Notes: generated by a model not told the origin, from the sequence alone. A DNA stretch of 64,000 nt from Sarcophilus harrisii (GCF_902635505.1 NC_045429.1:428819669-428883668); one strand, 5' to 3'. Positions 44,401-53,961 are shown, numbered from the stretch's first letter. Numbers and translations are program-made.

Positions 44401-45872
44401 GAGAGTGCAAGGGGATAAGGCTAAGCAGGCCATGGAGAGCCTTACATGAACTGATACTAAGTGGAATAGAGCCAAGTAGAACCATTGTACATGGCAACAA
44501 GAAGATTGTGTGATCATCACATAACGATCAACTCTGATAGATGTGGCTCTTTTCAACAGCGAGGCGATTCAGGCCAATTTCAAAAGACTTGTGATAGAGA
44601 GAGCCACCTGCACCCCAAAAGTGACTGTGGGGACTAGAGCATTTTCATCTTTTTATGTTGTTTTCTTGCTTTTTCTCATTTTTTTTTTTCATTTTTGATC
44701 AGATTTTTCTTATACAACACGATAAATTGTAAATATAGAAGAATTGCACATGTTTAACATATACTGGATTACTTGCTGTCTTGGGGAAGAAGTGAAAGAA
44801 AAGGAGGGCGAAAATTTGGAACACAAGGGTGAATGTTGAAAACTCTATTTGCATGTATATTGAAGGAAAAAAAAAAACTATTATTTAAGGGGAAAGAGGC
44901 TAAATGATAAGCAAGGCCACACTGGAGACAAAGCTCACACCTGGAGATGATCTTTGTTCTCTGAGCATAGCTGGCTGTTGACACCCACCTGGAAGTCAGG
45001 CCCCTCCAGGAGGCTGCTATTTGCTTAGGGCCTGGGAGGTGACCCCTGGTTCTGAACCAGCTTTACACCACCCTGTGAAGTTCAGCCCAGACTAAGGTGC
45101 AGTGTATGACAGGGTCCCATATCTCACGGCCAGGCCCTCAGCCCCTCTCTCTGGGGACTTCTAACTCATCTTCCCGCCCCACACCCTCTCCCTCCTTGTG
45201 CAACTTGTGCTCTGTTGCCAAAGCTGTTTTCCAGAAGCCCGGCCCGTTCCACTCAGCAGGCAGCTTCCGCAGCAGCTCTCTGCTAGCGTATTCCAACTTT
45301 CTTGGAAAGGAGACTCTCCCTCTCCCAACTCCATGCCTCTGTACCACAGCTGCCAGGACCGCTCTGCTGCTTCCTGGTGACTTGAAGGTTTCCCTGACTG
45401 GAGATTCTGCTCAAGGCCTGCCTCCTGCAGGAAGCCTTCCTGGCTTTGCTTCTCTCAGATGGCTATCTACATCGCTAGTTACTTACGGGTTGCCTCCCTA
45501 TTGGTCTGTGAGCTCCTGGAGGGCAGGGATGGTTGTTGCTTCTCTCTGTGTTCCCAGGACTTAGCCCAGTGGCCAACACAGAGTAAGGCATCTGGATGAT
45601 TCCTGAATGAGACATGGGCCCAATGGACCCAGCGTCTAGGTGCTCAGAGGCGAGGGGCTTCTAGGTCAGAGACCCCAAAAGGTAGAGGGACCAGTTCTTA
45701 GCAGGCAGAGCACAGTACAGGGAAGCACAAGGTGTCCATGATAGGGATGATGACAGCACAGAAACAGTAAGATAAAGCCACACTCACCCATTTTTCCATC
45801 CTCTACAAAGAGCACGTTGAGTGGGATGAGGCAGCTGAAGTAGAAGACGTCAATGTTATTTTTTACAGCCAC
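25513..45872 (-). CDS. AP2B1: AP2B1 (AP-2 complex subunit beta, beta2-adaptin), 3' end of gene, last four exons
   Basis: Exons 45872-45788, 43679-43593, 34227-34073 and 25587-25513 join in phase and encode residues 805-937 of the 937-residue human isoform numbering, ending VYDGILKN. AP-2 selects cargo and recruits clathrin at the plasma membrane. This part is the beta2 appendage, mainly its platform subdomain, which binds ARH, beta-arrestin, epsin and other accessory proteins. The key contact residues Trp841, Lys842, Glu849, Tyr888 and Glu902 are all present. Against the human sequence I recall, the only change I noticed is Ser933 to Gly. The trunk, the hinge and the first appendage exons lie beyond the window. 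No AP2B1 exon was found between 45873 and 64000, so that intron exceeds 18 kb. Confidence 0.96.
25800..25945 (+). repeat. MIR-type SINE fragment
   Basis: 'cctagaatcagaagactgg', 'attcaaatgcc' and 'cagtctcatccataaaatga' follow the plus-strand MIR order. It lies in the last AP2B1 intron. Confidence 0.6.
26205..26645 (-). mobile_element. Old L1 fragment, probable
   Basis: It begins with a T-rich 'aatcttttttattaacatat' and ends with 'acaaatgtttatccatttctc', the minus-strand image of an L1 3' end. Heavily diverged. Confidence 0.4.
26829..26987 (-). repeat. WSINE inserted in L1
   Basis: A complete minus-strand WSINE with poly-T. The duplication CATTCATTTTT lies at 26818-26828 and 26990-27000. Confidence 0.9.
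27364..27515 (-). repeat. WSINE inserted in the same L1
   Basis: A minus-strand WSINE flanked by the 15-bp duplication CTGTTCATCGTTTCT / CTGTTTATCATTTCT (27349-27363, 27516-27530, two mismatches), so it is older than the other copy or has drifted more. Confidence 0.9.
28030..28290 (-). mobile_element. Older L1 ORF2 fragment
   Basis: 'cttgtcatctttgccaattt', 'gtgggtataaggtgaaacag' and 'agcattttttcatatggtca' match the minus strand of the ORF2 3' third of a more diverged L1. Confidence 0.65.
28300..29080. other. AP2B1 intron, no clear feature
   Basis: AT-rich unique sequence. Its first 150 bases may be further decayed L1. Confidence 0.35.
29085..29255 (-). repeat. MIR-type SINE
   Basis: 'ccattttacaaatgagaaaa' and 'atacccataatcacatggtc' follow minus-strand MIR order. 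Confidence 0.65.
29373..29411. repeat. (TG)n
   Basis: A pure TG run of about 19 units. Confidence 0.95.
29412..30365. other. AP2B1 intron, no gene; poly-T tract near 29908
   Basis: Unique sequence apart from the T run at 29908-29926. Confidence 0.4.
30368..30482. repeat. Imperfect inverted repeat (hairpin former)
   Basis: The left arm 'gataatgggttagtttttta' (about 30375-30395) pairs with the right arm 'taaaactaacccgttatc' (about 30458-30475), with a T-run facing an A-run between them. Only a short loop separates the arms. Confidence 0.75.
30610..31934 (+). mobile_element. L2 LINE, 3' part
   Basis: Reverse-transcriptase landmarks 'ggccctgtcctaggccttct' and 'tatgcagacacatc' come first. Then come the C-terminal 'cccagtggctccc', 'tgcaagaagcctttcctaac' and the 3' end 'cagtgcctggcacatagtag' with the terminal 'aataaatgctgactga'. 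Translation is broken. Confidence 0.85.
31935..32264 (+). mobile_element. 5'-truncated L1 3' end inserted in the L2 tail
   Basis: 'tttaacctatattgtattgc', 'tgctgtcttggggaggggg' and 'tctacatgtatttggaaaa' mark an L1 3' UTR. The L2 terminal AATAAATGCTGACTGA is duplicated exactly at 31919-31934 and 32265-32280. Confidence 0.88.
32290..32830 (+). mobile_element. Old L1, ORF2 end and 3' UTR
   Basis: 'attaactgaggaatggttaa', 'gatgtgagcaagaccagaag' and 'gcaatgaccaacaatgactt' follow the L1 ORF2-to-3' UTR order, with many changes. Confidence 0.65.
32831..34072. other. AP2B1 intron, no feature recognised
   Basis: Unique sequence. An open frame of 103 codons at 33664-33975 has no recognisable domain or splice context and is probably chance. 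Confidence 0.4.
34073..34227 (-). CDS. AP2B1: AP2B1 exon: appendage residues 862-913 (Tyr888 site)
   Basis: The acceptor is gtttctag|AC, completing Asp862; the donor is ACACG|gtaagt (phase 0). It encodes TVSSKLQNNNVYTIAKRNVE and continues to QPGNPNYT, with Tyr888 and Glu902 of the ligand site. Confidence 0.95.
34345..36350 (-). mobile_element. L2 LINE, long antisense copy (with L1 tail inserted)
   Basis: Minus-strand L2. The 3' end is 'aataagcatttattaagcac'. Upstream come the remains of the reverse transcriptase, with a 175-codon minus-strand open piece (34772-35299) containing LISMPMMLR-like and SLSTPSP-like L2 sequence. An L1 3' end lies at 35605-35770. Beyond 35775 the L2 identity is weaker. 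Confidence 0.75.
35605..35770 (+). mobile_element. L1 3' terminus
   Basis: 'gaattgcacatgtttaacct', 'ctatctttacatgtatttgg' and an A-rich end are typical of the same 3' UTR type as at 31935 and 44432. No clear target duplication was seen. Confidence 0.75.
36590..36680 (+). repeat. L2 3' end fragment, probable
   Basis: 'tttgaggacagatctttgca', 'caagtgctgagcac' and 'caataagtattactaaatga' resemble the last 90 bases of L2. Confidence 0.5.
36748..36905 (+). repeat. Mar1-type SINE, degraded
   Basis: 'gagtcctgggtctagagtc', 'ttcaaatctgggcctcaggc' and 'ggagaagagaatggcacccg' then 'ccagcatctttgcc' follow the Mar1 order. Confidence 0.65.
36990..38490. other. AP2B1 intron, no feature recognised
   Basis: Unique sequence with a short (TA)/(CA) patch at 37970-38000. 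Confidence 0.4.
38507..38948 (-). mobile_element. Young 5'-truncated L1 3' end (type A tail)
   Basis: 'tttaatagccttttatttac', 'gcattaacaattgccaaacc' and 'ctgtacaaaaagaatcagac' mark this 3' UTR. The 16-bp duplication AGAACAACTATTCTTC / AGAACAAGTATTCTTC lies at 38491-38506 and 38949-38964. Confidence 0.9.
38965..40075. other. AP2B1 intron, no feature recognised
   Basis: Unique sequence without gene or repeat call. Confidence 0.4.
40078..40222 (-). repeat. Mar1/MIR-type SINE
   Basis: 'cagctcatttgacagatgag', 'gaaactgagacaaacaggat' and 'gccacccagctcgcccc' follow the minus-strand order. Confidence 0.8.
40576..42960 (+). mobile_element. L1, 3' half of ORF2 and 3' UTR, host of a second L1
   Basis: The ORF2 C-terminal part is recognisable in pieces: KITKFIWKN-like at 41280, FLAILCVVARNWKLNGCPSV and GEWLNKLWYMNAMEYYCSIR at 42295-42415. 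The 3' UTR ends 'gcatgtattttgaaaataaa'. Possible flanking duplications are AAAACCAGGCTA (about 40561) and AAAACCAGGGCTA (about 42963). Several stops and frame breaks make it inactive. Confidence 0.85.
40672..41045 (+). mobile_element. Young L1 3' end with a 3' transduced segment, nested in the older L1
   Basis: A type A L1 3' UTR ends in poly-A at about 40902-40917. About 110 bases of non-L1 sequence follow, with AATAAA at 41010-41015 and a second poly-A at 41032-41045. The 16-bp perfect duplication TAAGATAACTGTTGAT lies at 40656-40671 and 41046-41061, outside both tails. Confidence 0.88.
43000..43592. other. AP2B1 intron, poly-A tract only
   Basis: Unique sequence with an A run at 43500-43519. 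Confidence 0.4.
43593..43679 (-). CDS. AP2B1: AP2B1 exon: appendage residues 833-861 (Trp841 site)
   Basis: The acceptor is aaatgtag|AG, completing Glu833; the donor is GCTG|gtgagt (phase 1). It encodes RQVFLATWKDIPNENELQ and continues to KECHLNA, including Trp841, Lys842 and Glu849 of the platform ligand site. Confidence 0.95.
43785..44045 (+). repeat. MIR-type CORE-SINE, near full length
   Basis: Landmarks are 'gtagtgcagtggatagtgct', 'tttgcatctgtaaaatgggg', 'gtgaaaatcaaatgagatga' and 'cacaatgcctggtacgtagt'. Confidence 0.88.
44432..44885 (+). mobile_element. L1 3' end (type B tail)
   Basis: Last ORF2 codons 'ccttacatgaactgatacta' are followed by the 3' UTR 'gaattgcacatgtttaacat', 'ttgctgtcttggggaag' and 'atttgcatgtatattgaag'. 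The duplication is not clear. Confidence 0.8.
45130..45610 (+). mobile_element. L2 LINE 3' end
   Basis: 'tcctgcaggaagccttcct', 'tctgtgagctcctggagggc' and 'gcatctggatgattcctgaa' match the L2 3' region. It ends 180 bases from the AP2B1 exon. Confidence 0.75.
45788..45872 (-). CDS. AP2B1: AP2B1 exon: appendage residues 805-832
   Basis: The acceptor is ccttggcag|GTG and the donor AAATGG|gtgagt (phase 1). The 28 codons read VAVKNNIDVFYFSCLIPLNV then LFVEDGKM, apparently identical to human as I recall it. Confidence 0.95.
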
Positions 45873-45874
45873 CT

Positions 45875-46440
45875 GCCAAGGAAGCAAAAAGAGAATGAGG
45901 ACACCTGAGAGAGCCAAAAGGGAGGAAAGGAAAGTCTGTGTCTGGAAATATGTCACCTAGTTTCCTTTCCTCTTCCAGGTGGCAAAGAGTTTTTATCCCC
46001 CATGACACACAGAGACGCTCAGCACTCACACGCATCCTCTTTCATTGTTCTTAACTATTCCAGGATAACCAGTATCTCTCCATTTTCCCCAGGATGACTT
46101 TCTAGAAGACTCCATTACTTCCTGAAAAAAATTTTCTTGCCACCCAGCTTCCTCTTCCTATGAAAATATCTCCTCATGATGTACCTTTTTCAAAAAAACC
46201 CTGAATTACCAGAGGCAGAGTCAATGAATATAAAATGGAAATTGGTCTGGGTCAAATAAGAGATCAACCTTTCATAGTTCATGTTTTTGCCCCTTTCTGT
46301 TTTTAGCTTTCTAGAAATGTGTTTTATTTTCCCATTTTCTATATAATTGATAATATGCCATTGGTATCAAACAATGAATGGAAAGCCTAATGTAGAAAAA
46401 AGCAATGATTGGTATATACTTGAATGGGAGATGCCAGTGC
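45875..46440. other. AP2B1 intron, no feature recognised
   Basis: Unique sequence following the 45.8-kb exon. Confidence 0.4.
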
Positions 46441-46454
46441 AGTTGATTTTTTTT

Positions 46455-47184
46455 TTTTTATTTAATAGCCTTTTATTTACAGGATATATGCATGGGTAAC
46501 TTTACAGCATTAACAATTGCCAAACCTCTTATTCCAATTTTTCACCTCTTACCCCCCCACACACCCCCTCCCCTAGATGGCATGATGACCAGTAGATGTT
46601 AAATATATTAAAATATAAATTAGATACACAATAAGTATACATGACCAAAACGTTATTTTGCTGTACAAAAAGACTCAGACTCTGAAATATTGTACAATTA
46701 GCTTGTGAAGGAAATCAAAAATGCAGGTGTGCATAAATATAGGGATTGGGAATTCAATGTAATGGTTTTTAGTCATCTCCCAGAGTTCTTTTTCTGGGCA
46801 TAGCTAGTTCAGTTCATTACTGCTCCATTAGAAATGATTTGGTTGATCTCGTTGCTGAGGATGGCCTGATCCATCAGAACTGGTCATCATCTAGTATTGT
46901 TGTTGAAGTATATAATGATCTCCTGGTCCTGCTCATTTCACTCAGCATCAGTTCGTGTAAGTCTCTCCAGGCCTTTCTGAAATCATCCTGTTGGTCATTT
47001 CTTACAGAACAGTAATATTCCATAATTTTTATACCACAATTTATTCAGCCATTCTCCAACTGATGGACATCCATTCAGTTTCCAGTTTTTAGCCACTACA
47101 AAAAGGGCTGCCACAAACATTCGTGCACATACAGGTCCCTTTCCCTTCTTTATAATCTCTTTGGGATATAATCCCAGTAGTAAC
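46455..47184 (-). mobile_element. Young 5'-truncated L1 (end of ORF2 plus type A 3' UTR)
   Basis: It is nearly identical to the 38.5-kb copy in the 3' UTR and continues into the ORF2 end ('tgctcatttcactcagcatc'). The 16-bp duplication TGCAGTTGATTTTTTT lies at 46439-46454 and 47185-47200. Confidence 0.9.
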
Positions 47185-47200
47185 TGCAGTTGATTTTTTT

Positions 47201-47738
47201 AAAAATATTTTTTTATTAAAGCTTTTTATTTACAAAAATTATGTGCAGGTAATTTTTCAACACTGACCCTTGCAAAAAATTTTGTTCCAAATTTTCCCCT
47301 CCTCTCCTCCTCACCTAGCTGGCAGGTAGTCCAATACATGTTAAATATGTTAAAATATATGTTAAATCCAATATATGTTTTTTATACAGTTTATACAGTT
47401 TATACAGTTATCTTACTGCACAAGAAAAATCCGATCAAGAAGGAAGAGGCTCTTGTTGTGTACAATGTTCTCTTGGTTCTGCTTACTTCACTTAGCATCA
47501 TCATGTAAGTCTCTCCAGGTCTCTCTGAAATCATCCTGCTGGTCATTTCTTACAGAATAATAATATTCCATAACATTCATATACCATAATTTATTCAGCC
47601 ATTCTCCAATTAATGGGTATCTATTCAGTTTCCAGTTTTTAGCCACTACAAAAAGGGCTGCCACAAACATGTTTGCACATGTGGGTCCCTTTCCCTACTT
47701 TAAGATCTCTTTGGGATATAAGCCCAGTAGAAACACCG
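47201..47738 (-). mobile_element. L1 3' end (type B 3' UTR), directly beside the previous copy
   Basis: 'attaaagctttttatttaca' and 'tttttcaacactgacccttg' mark a type B 3' UTR. The ORF2 end that follows ('tcatttcttacagaataata') is close to that of the neighbouring type A copy. Confidence 0.85.
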
Positions 47739-47739
47739 T

Positions 47740-48725
47740 TGGAGGAAAAGATTTAAGTGCAGCTAATTCTAAGAATGAAGAGTAACATTAGAGGGAGTGG
47801 GGGGAAAAAAAGAGAGAATTGAACTCAAACCATTACCTCCCACTTCATTTCTCTAAACAGAGTAGGAGCTTAGAAGCAGGGTACCTGGGCTCCTGACATT
47901 ACTAGAACATTCAGACGTTGGTCAGAGGAAGCCCAAATCTACCTCTTGTTTTCCACCTCTATGAGATCACTCCATATTTTTTTAAAGGCCCACCTGTCAT
48001 CACTTTTCATCCTATGGAAATTGTTCCACTTCTAGGGAGCAGTTTTATTAAATTTATTATTGCCTAATTTATTTATTTATGCCTAATGTGTGATAGGAAT
48101 TGCAAATCCATTTTTTCCCATGACTTCTTACACTAAGAGTGCTACATGTTTATTCTTTACCTCACTTGCCCTTTCCCATAATTCCTTTTTCCCCTATTTA
48201 CCTACCATCTTTACCTCACTTGCCCTTTCCCATAATTCCTTTTTCCCCTATTTACCTACCATCACTTCATGTGACATTCAAAGTGCCTTAACTTCCTCGT
48301 TTCTGTTGAAAAAACTTGTAAGAATTCTCAAAGCTAACTATGGTTAAGTCTATTATTTAGACCTTAGTTTACTAACTCATATATATCTTGTGTGAGATTA
48401 CAAACAATCTTGCACCACAATTGATTCTGCTTTCAACTCTCCTAATACTATGCCACAGGCCGTTATATCAGGAGCTCCTTCCACAGCAGGAGACTCAAGC
48501 TGCTGCTGTGAAGTGATCTGAAATAAGGTAAGCACCAGCAAGGACACTGAGGAAGTATTTAAAAGACAGTCAAACAAAACCGCACAAGATCTGGGTTTAG
48601 ACAGAAGCTGATAGAGCTACTGCTACAATTGCTACAACCATCCCGGGTATAGCAATCAGAAGGATAGCAGACATCCCCAGAAGCACAGCTCAATACCAGG
48701 CTCCAGCAAGCAAGCACCTAAGGGA
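47740..48725. other. AP2B1 intron with a 54-bp perfect tandem duplication
   Basis: The unit at 48155-48208 is repeated exactly at 48209-48262. The rest is unique sequence. Confidence 0.8.
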
Positions 48726-48729
48726 TTAC

Positions 48730-48960
48730 TAGTGCCAGGCACTGTGTGAAGTGCTTTGAATACAAACTGAAGCAAAAAGGAAATAGTCCTGCCTTCAAGA
48801 AGCTTACCTCTTCATGAGGTAACACAAATACATAAAATGAAGCCAAAAAACAGGAGGTAGAAAGATGGGATGTGATGTCACAAATGAGAGCCAAAAGTGG
48901 AACCAGGAGAAGGATGAAGGACAATTGGCCTTCCAAGTTGAGTTTCTGGAAGTAACCTGC
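48730..48960 (-). mobile_element. L2 LINE 3' fragment
   Basis: 'tgccaggcactgtgtgaagt' and 'ctgccttcaagaagcttacc' match the minus strand of an L2 3' end. A (TG)-rich patch follows at 48989-49018. Confidence 0.7.
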
Positions 48961-49199
48961 CAGTGGGGGAAGGGGACTGTAGAAGGCATGTATGTGTGTG
49001 TATGTGTGTGTGTGTTTATGTGGTGAATGTATGTGGTGTAAATGTGTGAATGCAGGGGGGAATAAAGGGAGAAGACATCTGCAGAATGGTGGAAAAATTT
49101 AGAACCCAGGATAAAAATCCTTCAACAGTTGAAAACCAATATTCAATCTTTTGAAGAAGGATGTAAGCTATTTTCAGCTGTGGATCAGAGGAAGGTCAG

Positions 49200-49350
49200 A
49201 GATTACACACTTAAGAGAGTCTAAACTTCTCACCTCTAGAGAAGAGCCAGAGAAGCTTGGCAGCTTGCCTAAAGTCACAGAAGCAGTACATGATAAAGGG
49301 AGGATTTCAGACTCACACTTTCTGGCTCTAAATCCAGCCCTCTTTTCTGC
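49200..49350 (-). repeat. MIR fragment
   Basis: 'ggcagcttgcctaaagtcac' and 'aggatttcagactcacac' indicate a minus-strand MIR core. Confidence 0.6.
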
Positions 49351-49849
49351 TGCCCTTGGTCACTGAGTGTGTGCAGTGGAGTTCTCCTTGTCACACAGGA
49401 ATTTCTGCACAGCTGCTCAGAGATAGCAACTCAATTGACCATTTCTGCATGTAAAAAGCCCAATCTCCTGGTAGTGAGCGTGGCACCAAATGTTCCATGG
49501 AGTAAAGGCTGAGCTTGTTTAGCCTGTATCACCACCTAAGGCTACAAGAGAACAGTCCAGGCCTCCTCCCTAACTCTCACAGTCTTTCAGTAATTCCTAT
49601 TTTACAACCTACAAAGATACCTTCAAGGCATACTTCCACAAATAGTTAACCGCAGGAACAGGTTTAACATTAGACAATACCTGGTGCCTTAAAACAAAAT
49701 ATAGTACTTACACAAAAATAAACTGCAAGGTACAATCTTATCCTGTCCCAAAGAAAAGAGAAAGGACAATAAAATACAGAATTACCAGTAGCTTTGCTGA
49801 CTTTCTGCTTTCAATGTGTATCCGGGAAAAAAAGTCTACAAGACAGAAC
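49351..49849. other. AP2B1 intron, no feature recognised
   Basis: Unique sequence. Confidence 0.4.
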
Positions 49850-50451
49850 ACAAACTATTGGGGGAAAAGTCTTCCTATTTGTCAAAAATTCCTGGGGAAA
49901 AAAAAAAAGCTAACCAGAAAATGGGTATAGACAAGCATCTTTCAACATATATCACAATAAGCATGAAATGGGTAAGTAATTTAGAAGTTAAAAAATAGAA
50001 TAAAACAATTAGAAAAAAATAATCTTTCACAACAATTGTTAGAAAATTTAAAACAAAACAAGGGATAGAGAAAATCACAGAAGATAAAAATGGACACGCT
50101 CAACTGTATAACATTCAAAAAGTTTTGCATAAACAAAATCAATGTGACCAGAATAACAGAAGGTGGTAAATAGGAAAATCAAAACCCAAAAACTCTGCAT
50201 TAAACATCTGACAAGCTTGATATCCAAGATATAGAATTCATATAAAATACATAAAACTAGGAGCTATTTCCCAATAACTACACTGGGAAAGGCCATTAAC
50301 AGTTTTCAAAAGAAGAAATGAAGAATGTAGATAGTCCCCATCTAGGCTAGTATTTTTTCATATATTGCCTATGCTAATTAGCAATTTTATTAATTTATGG
50401 TCTACAAAGAACTATTTCTGTCTTTTTACATTTATTTGTTCTGTGTTCCAT

Positions 50452-50690
50452 TGTTTCTGTTATTTCAGTCATATCTGACTCTCTGTGATCTCATTTGGAG
50501 TTTTTTTTGGCAAAGACACTGAAATGGTTTGCCCTTTCCTTCAGCTCATTTCAAGAGGAAACTGAAGCAAAGAGGGTTAAGTGACTTGCCCAGGTCACAC
50601 TGTTAGTAAGTGTCTGAGGTCAGATTGGAACTCAAATCTTTCTGACTCCAAGCTGGGCACTCAATATACTGCCCTGTCCTTCTCTTTAAT
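50452..50690 (-). repeat. Mar1-type CORE-SINE
   Basis: 'ttatttcagtcatatctgac', 'cagctcatttcaagaggaaa', 'agtgacttgcccaggtcaca' and 'ccaagctgggcactcaatat' follow the minus-strand order. Confidence 0.85.
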
Positions 50691-50721
50691 GTAGCATATA
50701 TTTTTTTTGTAAAAGTATCAT

Positions 50722-50746
50722 GGGTTAGGGTTAGGGTTGAACCCAT
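50722..50746. repeat. Short telomere-like (GGGTTA) run
   Basis: 'gggttagggttagggtt' (50723-50739) is followed at once by 'gaaccc', so the segment is also a small palindrome. Confidence 0.7.
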
Positions 50747-51629
50747 TTCAATTCTGAAAATGAGACTTTTAAGTCTATTTTTTCCAACATTTTGTTCAGC
50801 TCTGTGGTTTCCCTTCTGTTTAACTTTACGTTAAATGTATGTAGCTCTGTCTTTTTATAATGTGGTTAAGTCTTCAGTGCTGGTGGGGACTCTGGGAAGA
50901 CAAGTGATGGGATCCATTTTGGAAAACAATTAGGAATTATATGATAAAATTTAATAAATTTAATAGATCATTTAAGAGCAGTAATTGGTATGTGTATGTG
51001 TGTACATGTGTACCTATGCATATATATGTACACATACACTACATCCTCAGAAATCAAAGAAGAAAAGTCTTATTTATAAACGCTTTCTGTAGTATCCCCC
51101 TCCAAAAGGAAAACAAATAGGTACCCAATCATTTGAAAAATGGACAGGTTATTATTTGCAGATATAGAAGAATATTATTGTTACAGAAAATTATTTCTAC
51201 AAGAACTTACAAGACCTGTGTGAAGTCACATAGAGCAAAATAAGCAGAATGAGGAAAACAATATATATGATGCCTATGGCAACAAATGAAAAACACCTCC
51301 CACTAAAAGTCAGTTGAACTATTCATTAATTATAATGACCAAACTCAATCCCAGAGAAATGCTGATGAAATATGGCATTCCTCTCAAAAGAGGAGGTGAA
51401 GACCATTGGGGAAGAATGTGGCTTACATGTCTTTAGGGGGCTGGTTTTCACTTTTTTTGTTTGTTTGTTTTTTTCCTGATACGAGAAGTAGAATAAAAGG
51501 GAAATGACTAAAATATAAAAAAGCAACAGTAGAACTTTGAAGACAGATACAACCAACTACCACATAGGAAAAGCTCTAAATGACAAATAAGAGAAATGCA
51601 AAATAAAAACTCTGAGGTTCCTCTGTGTG

Positions 51630-51990
51630 AGTCAAAAAGCATTTATTAGGGGCTTATTATAGTCTAGGTACTGAACTAAAGTCCAGGGATACAAATTAAA
51701 GGAAAAAAAAAAATCCCTGCTTTAAAGAGCTCATTTACGGTCTAAGATGGAGCCAACTTGTAAGCAACCATGTGCATACCCATACAGAGTAGGTGGAAGG
51801 CAATTCCAGTTAGGAAGGTACTAACAAAAAGAAGAACTAGGAAAGACTTAATGCAAAGGTACAATTTCACTGAGGTCTTGAAGGAAGCAAGGAGACCTAA
51901 GAGGTGGAAGTGAGGCGGAAGACAATGAGTAAAAAAGGACCAAGCTGGAATGAGCAACATGTAAGAAATGTAAGTTACTGTTGGAAGGAT
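51630..51990 (-). mobile_element. L2 LINE 3' fragment
   Basis: 'gcatttattaggggcttatt', 'ctgctttaaagagctcattt' and 'gaggtcttgaaggaagcaag' match minus-strand L2. Confidence 0.7.
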
Positions 51991-52077
51991 GTAGAATGTC
52001 AGCTACACTAATGGTGGATAGAGTCATACATTTGTACAACTCCTAGAAAATGACCTGGAATTAAGAAAAGGACCTTT

Positions 52078-52138
52078 TAAGCTGTGTGACCCTGGGCAAG
52101 TCACTTAACCCCAATTGCCTCAGCAAAAAAAGAAAAAT
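52078..52138 (+). repeat. WSINE 3' fragment
   Basis: 'gctgtgtgaccctgggcaag' then 'tcacttaaccccaattgcct' and an A-rich tail. Confidence 0.85.
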
Positions 52139-52139
52139 G

Positions 52140-52545
52140 CCTCAACTATTCCTACCCTTAATCCACATGATTCTGGAAGCGGAATACACCTCTCCAAAAA
52201 GGTAAATAGAAATGCCCAATTAAAAAATTTGTGGCAGTCAGAAATTCAGAAGCACAATAGGTATCTACTAATTGGAGAATGGTCAAAAATTGTTGTAAAT
52301 TATGTAATGGAATATAATTAAATCTTAAGAAATGAAAAATGATAAATGATAAATTTAGAGAAACTCAGATACACTTACATGAACTAAGGCAGAGTAAAGA
52401 AAAGAGAACCAGAAGACTAACATATAATAATGTAGTTGAAAACTTTATGGTATGGGAGAGCTCAGACTGAACACAAATCCTTTGGGTAGAAAGGTAGAGG
52501 TTAGAGGTACATAATGCTTTAAAAAAAAAAAAAAAAAAAAAAAGA
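52140..52545 (+). mobile_element. Old L1 fragment and poly-A tract
   Basis: 'taattggagaatggtcaaaa', 'acttacatgaactaaggcag' and 'aaaagagaaccagaagacta' indicate a diverged L1 ORF2 end. An A run of 23 bases is at 52520-52542. Confidence 0.55.
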
Positions 52546-53715
52546 CAGTTACAGCTCCTATATAGATTGGTTTTGTTGAACTGCTTTTCTTGATCCATAG
52601 GTGGTGAGGGAAATTACATATAAATAGAAACAAAAGATACCAATAATTTTTTTCCCTAAAAGTCATAGAATCAACAGTATAGACTACACTTCTATATGTT
52701 AGCTTCTCAAATTTACACTTGGTAGCTGCTTCACAAATGCTTACTGACTTAGTGAACAAAATGTCTTTTGCTCTTGGCTATACTGACAAGAGACTAATCT
52801 CCAACAAAAGAAGAGGATGGCAGGCAGATGGCTCTTGAATTAAGGAACAATGACAGGACTACGCACATTACAATCCTGGGGAATACTAGAAATCTCCAAG
52901 TTTATGTCAACTGGCAAAGAAAATGATGGGAGGAAAGCATTGTGGGAAGACAGCTTACAGTCAATTATGGAGTGTATATGCCTGCGAGAAAGAAAAGAGT
53001 CTTGTCACTATCAGCAAATCACTCTGCCCTTAAATTAGTACAATATTGATTTCCCCCTGCTTTACAAAAGCAGAGTCTTCAAAATCTCTTTTGTTGAAAC
53101 TCACTGTGTTAACTGGTATCAAAAACCCGAGCTCTAGTCATATTATCTGGGAAAATATTTTACAAAAGGTCTTTCCACAGAAGACTGAGATTCAAATAGG
53201 AATTACATAAAGAGCTCTACAAACATTAAAAGACACTATAAATGCCAGTTATTATTGTTTATGGGAAACCAGTCTTACATTGTCCTATTAAAATGAATAC
53301 AAGGAAGCATGAGGTTTCATTACATAAAAGCTTTGTGGGTCTCTAAGTCTTGAAAACAAGTCTGAACTGGGGTCAAATGGGCAGACATGTTCCCTACTCC
53401 CACTATTCATGATCCTTATGATTAAGACTGTTTCTTGACTCTAATCTCCTCTCTCTCACTGGTGACTAAGCCTGGGGGTCACTTGTCCCTTCACTTCAGA
53501 GACTCAAAATCCTCCCTCTCCTGAGGTCCCATTGGACTAGGGACGTTACCTCAGGAGGGGTGTCCTTTTCCCTTTAGACCTCTCCATTGGTGATCGCACA
53601 CATTCTACCACATCAACTACCAGCCCTAATCTCTTTCCTTTACAAATTCTAGTTCCATGCTTCCGAATGCCTTCAGCATATGAACGCCATATTATTTTTG
53701 ATTAAACTTATTTTT
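52546..53715. other. AP2B1 intron, no feature recognised
   Basis: Unique sequence. Confidence 0.4.
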
Positions 53716-53719
53716 GATT

Positions 53720-53960
53720 CTTCCTCTCCCTCACCTTTCAGATCCCAGCAATTACCAAATTCTTCCAACTCGATTCCTGAAACATTCTTGTTTCTTGCAC
53801 TGATTCTCTCTTCTCTATTCCTATTGCCACTATTCTAGTAAAGTTCCTCATTATCATCAATTCAGGACTACTGCAACTCTCCTCCTTCACTCACCCCCAT
53901 TGCTTTCTGAGCAATATTAAAATTCTTCTAGCTGGCATTCAAAGATCACCACAATCCGTG
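53720..53960 (+). repeat. Possible L2 remnant
   Basis: 'cctcacctttcagatcccag' and 'tcaggactactgcaactctc' resemble L2. Weak. Confidence 0.35.
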
Positions 53961-53961
53961 G

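Larger units (their letters stand above)
49850..51500 (+). mobile_element. Old L1 ORF2/3' UTR pieces split by a Mar1 SINE
   Basis: 49850-50335 holds ORF2 remains ('aaaaagttttgcataaacaa', 'gttttcaaaagaagaaatga'). 50890-51500 holds the ORF2 end and 3' UTR ('aaaaatggacaggttattat'). Strongly diverged, with many breaks. Confidence 0.6.
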
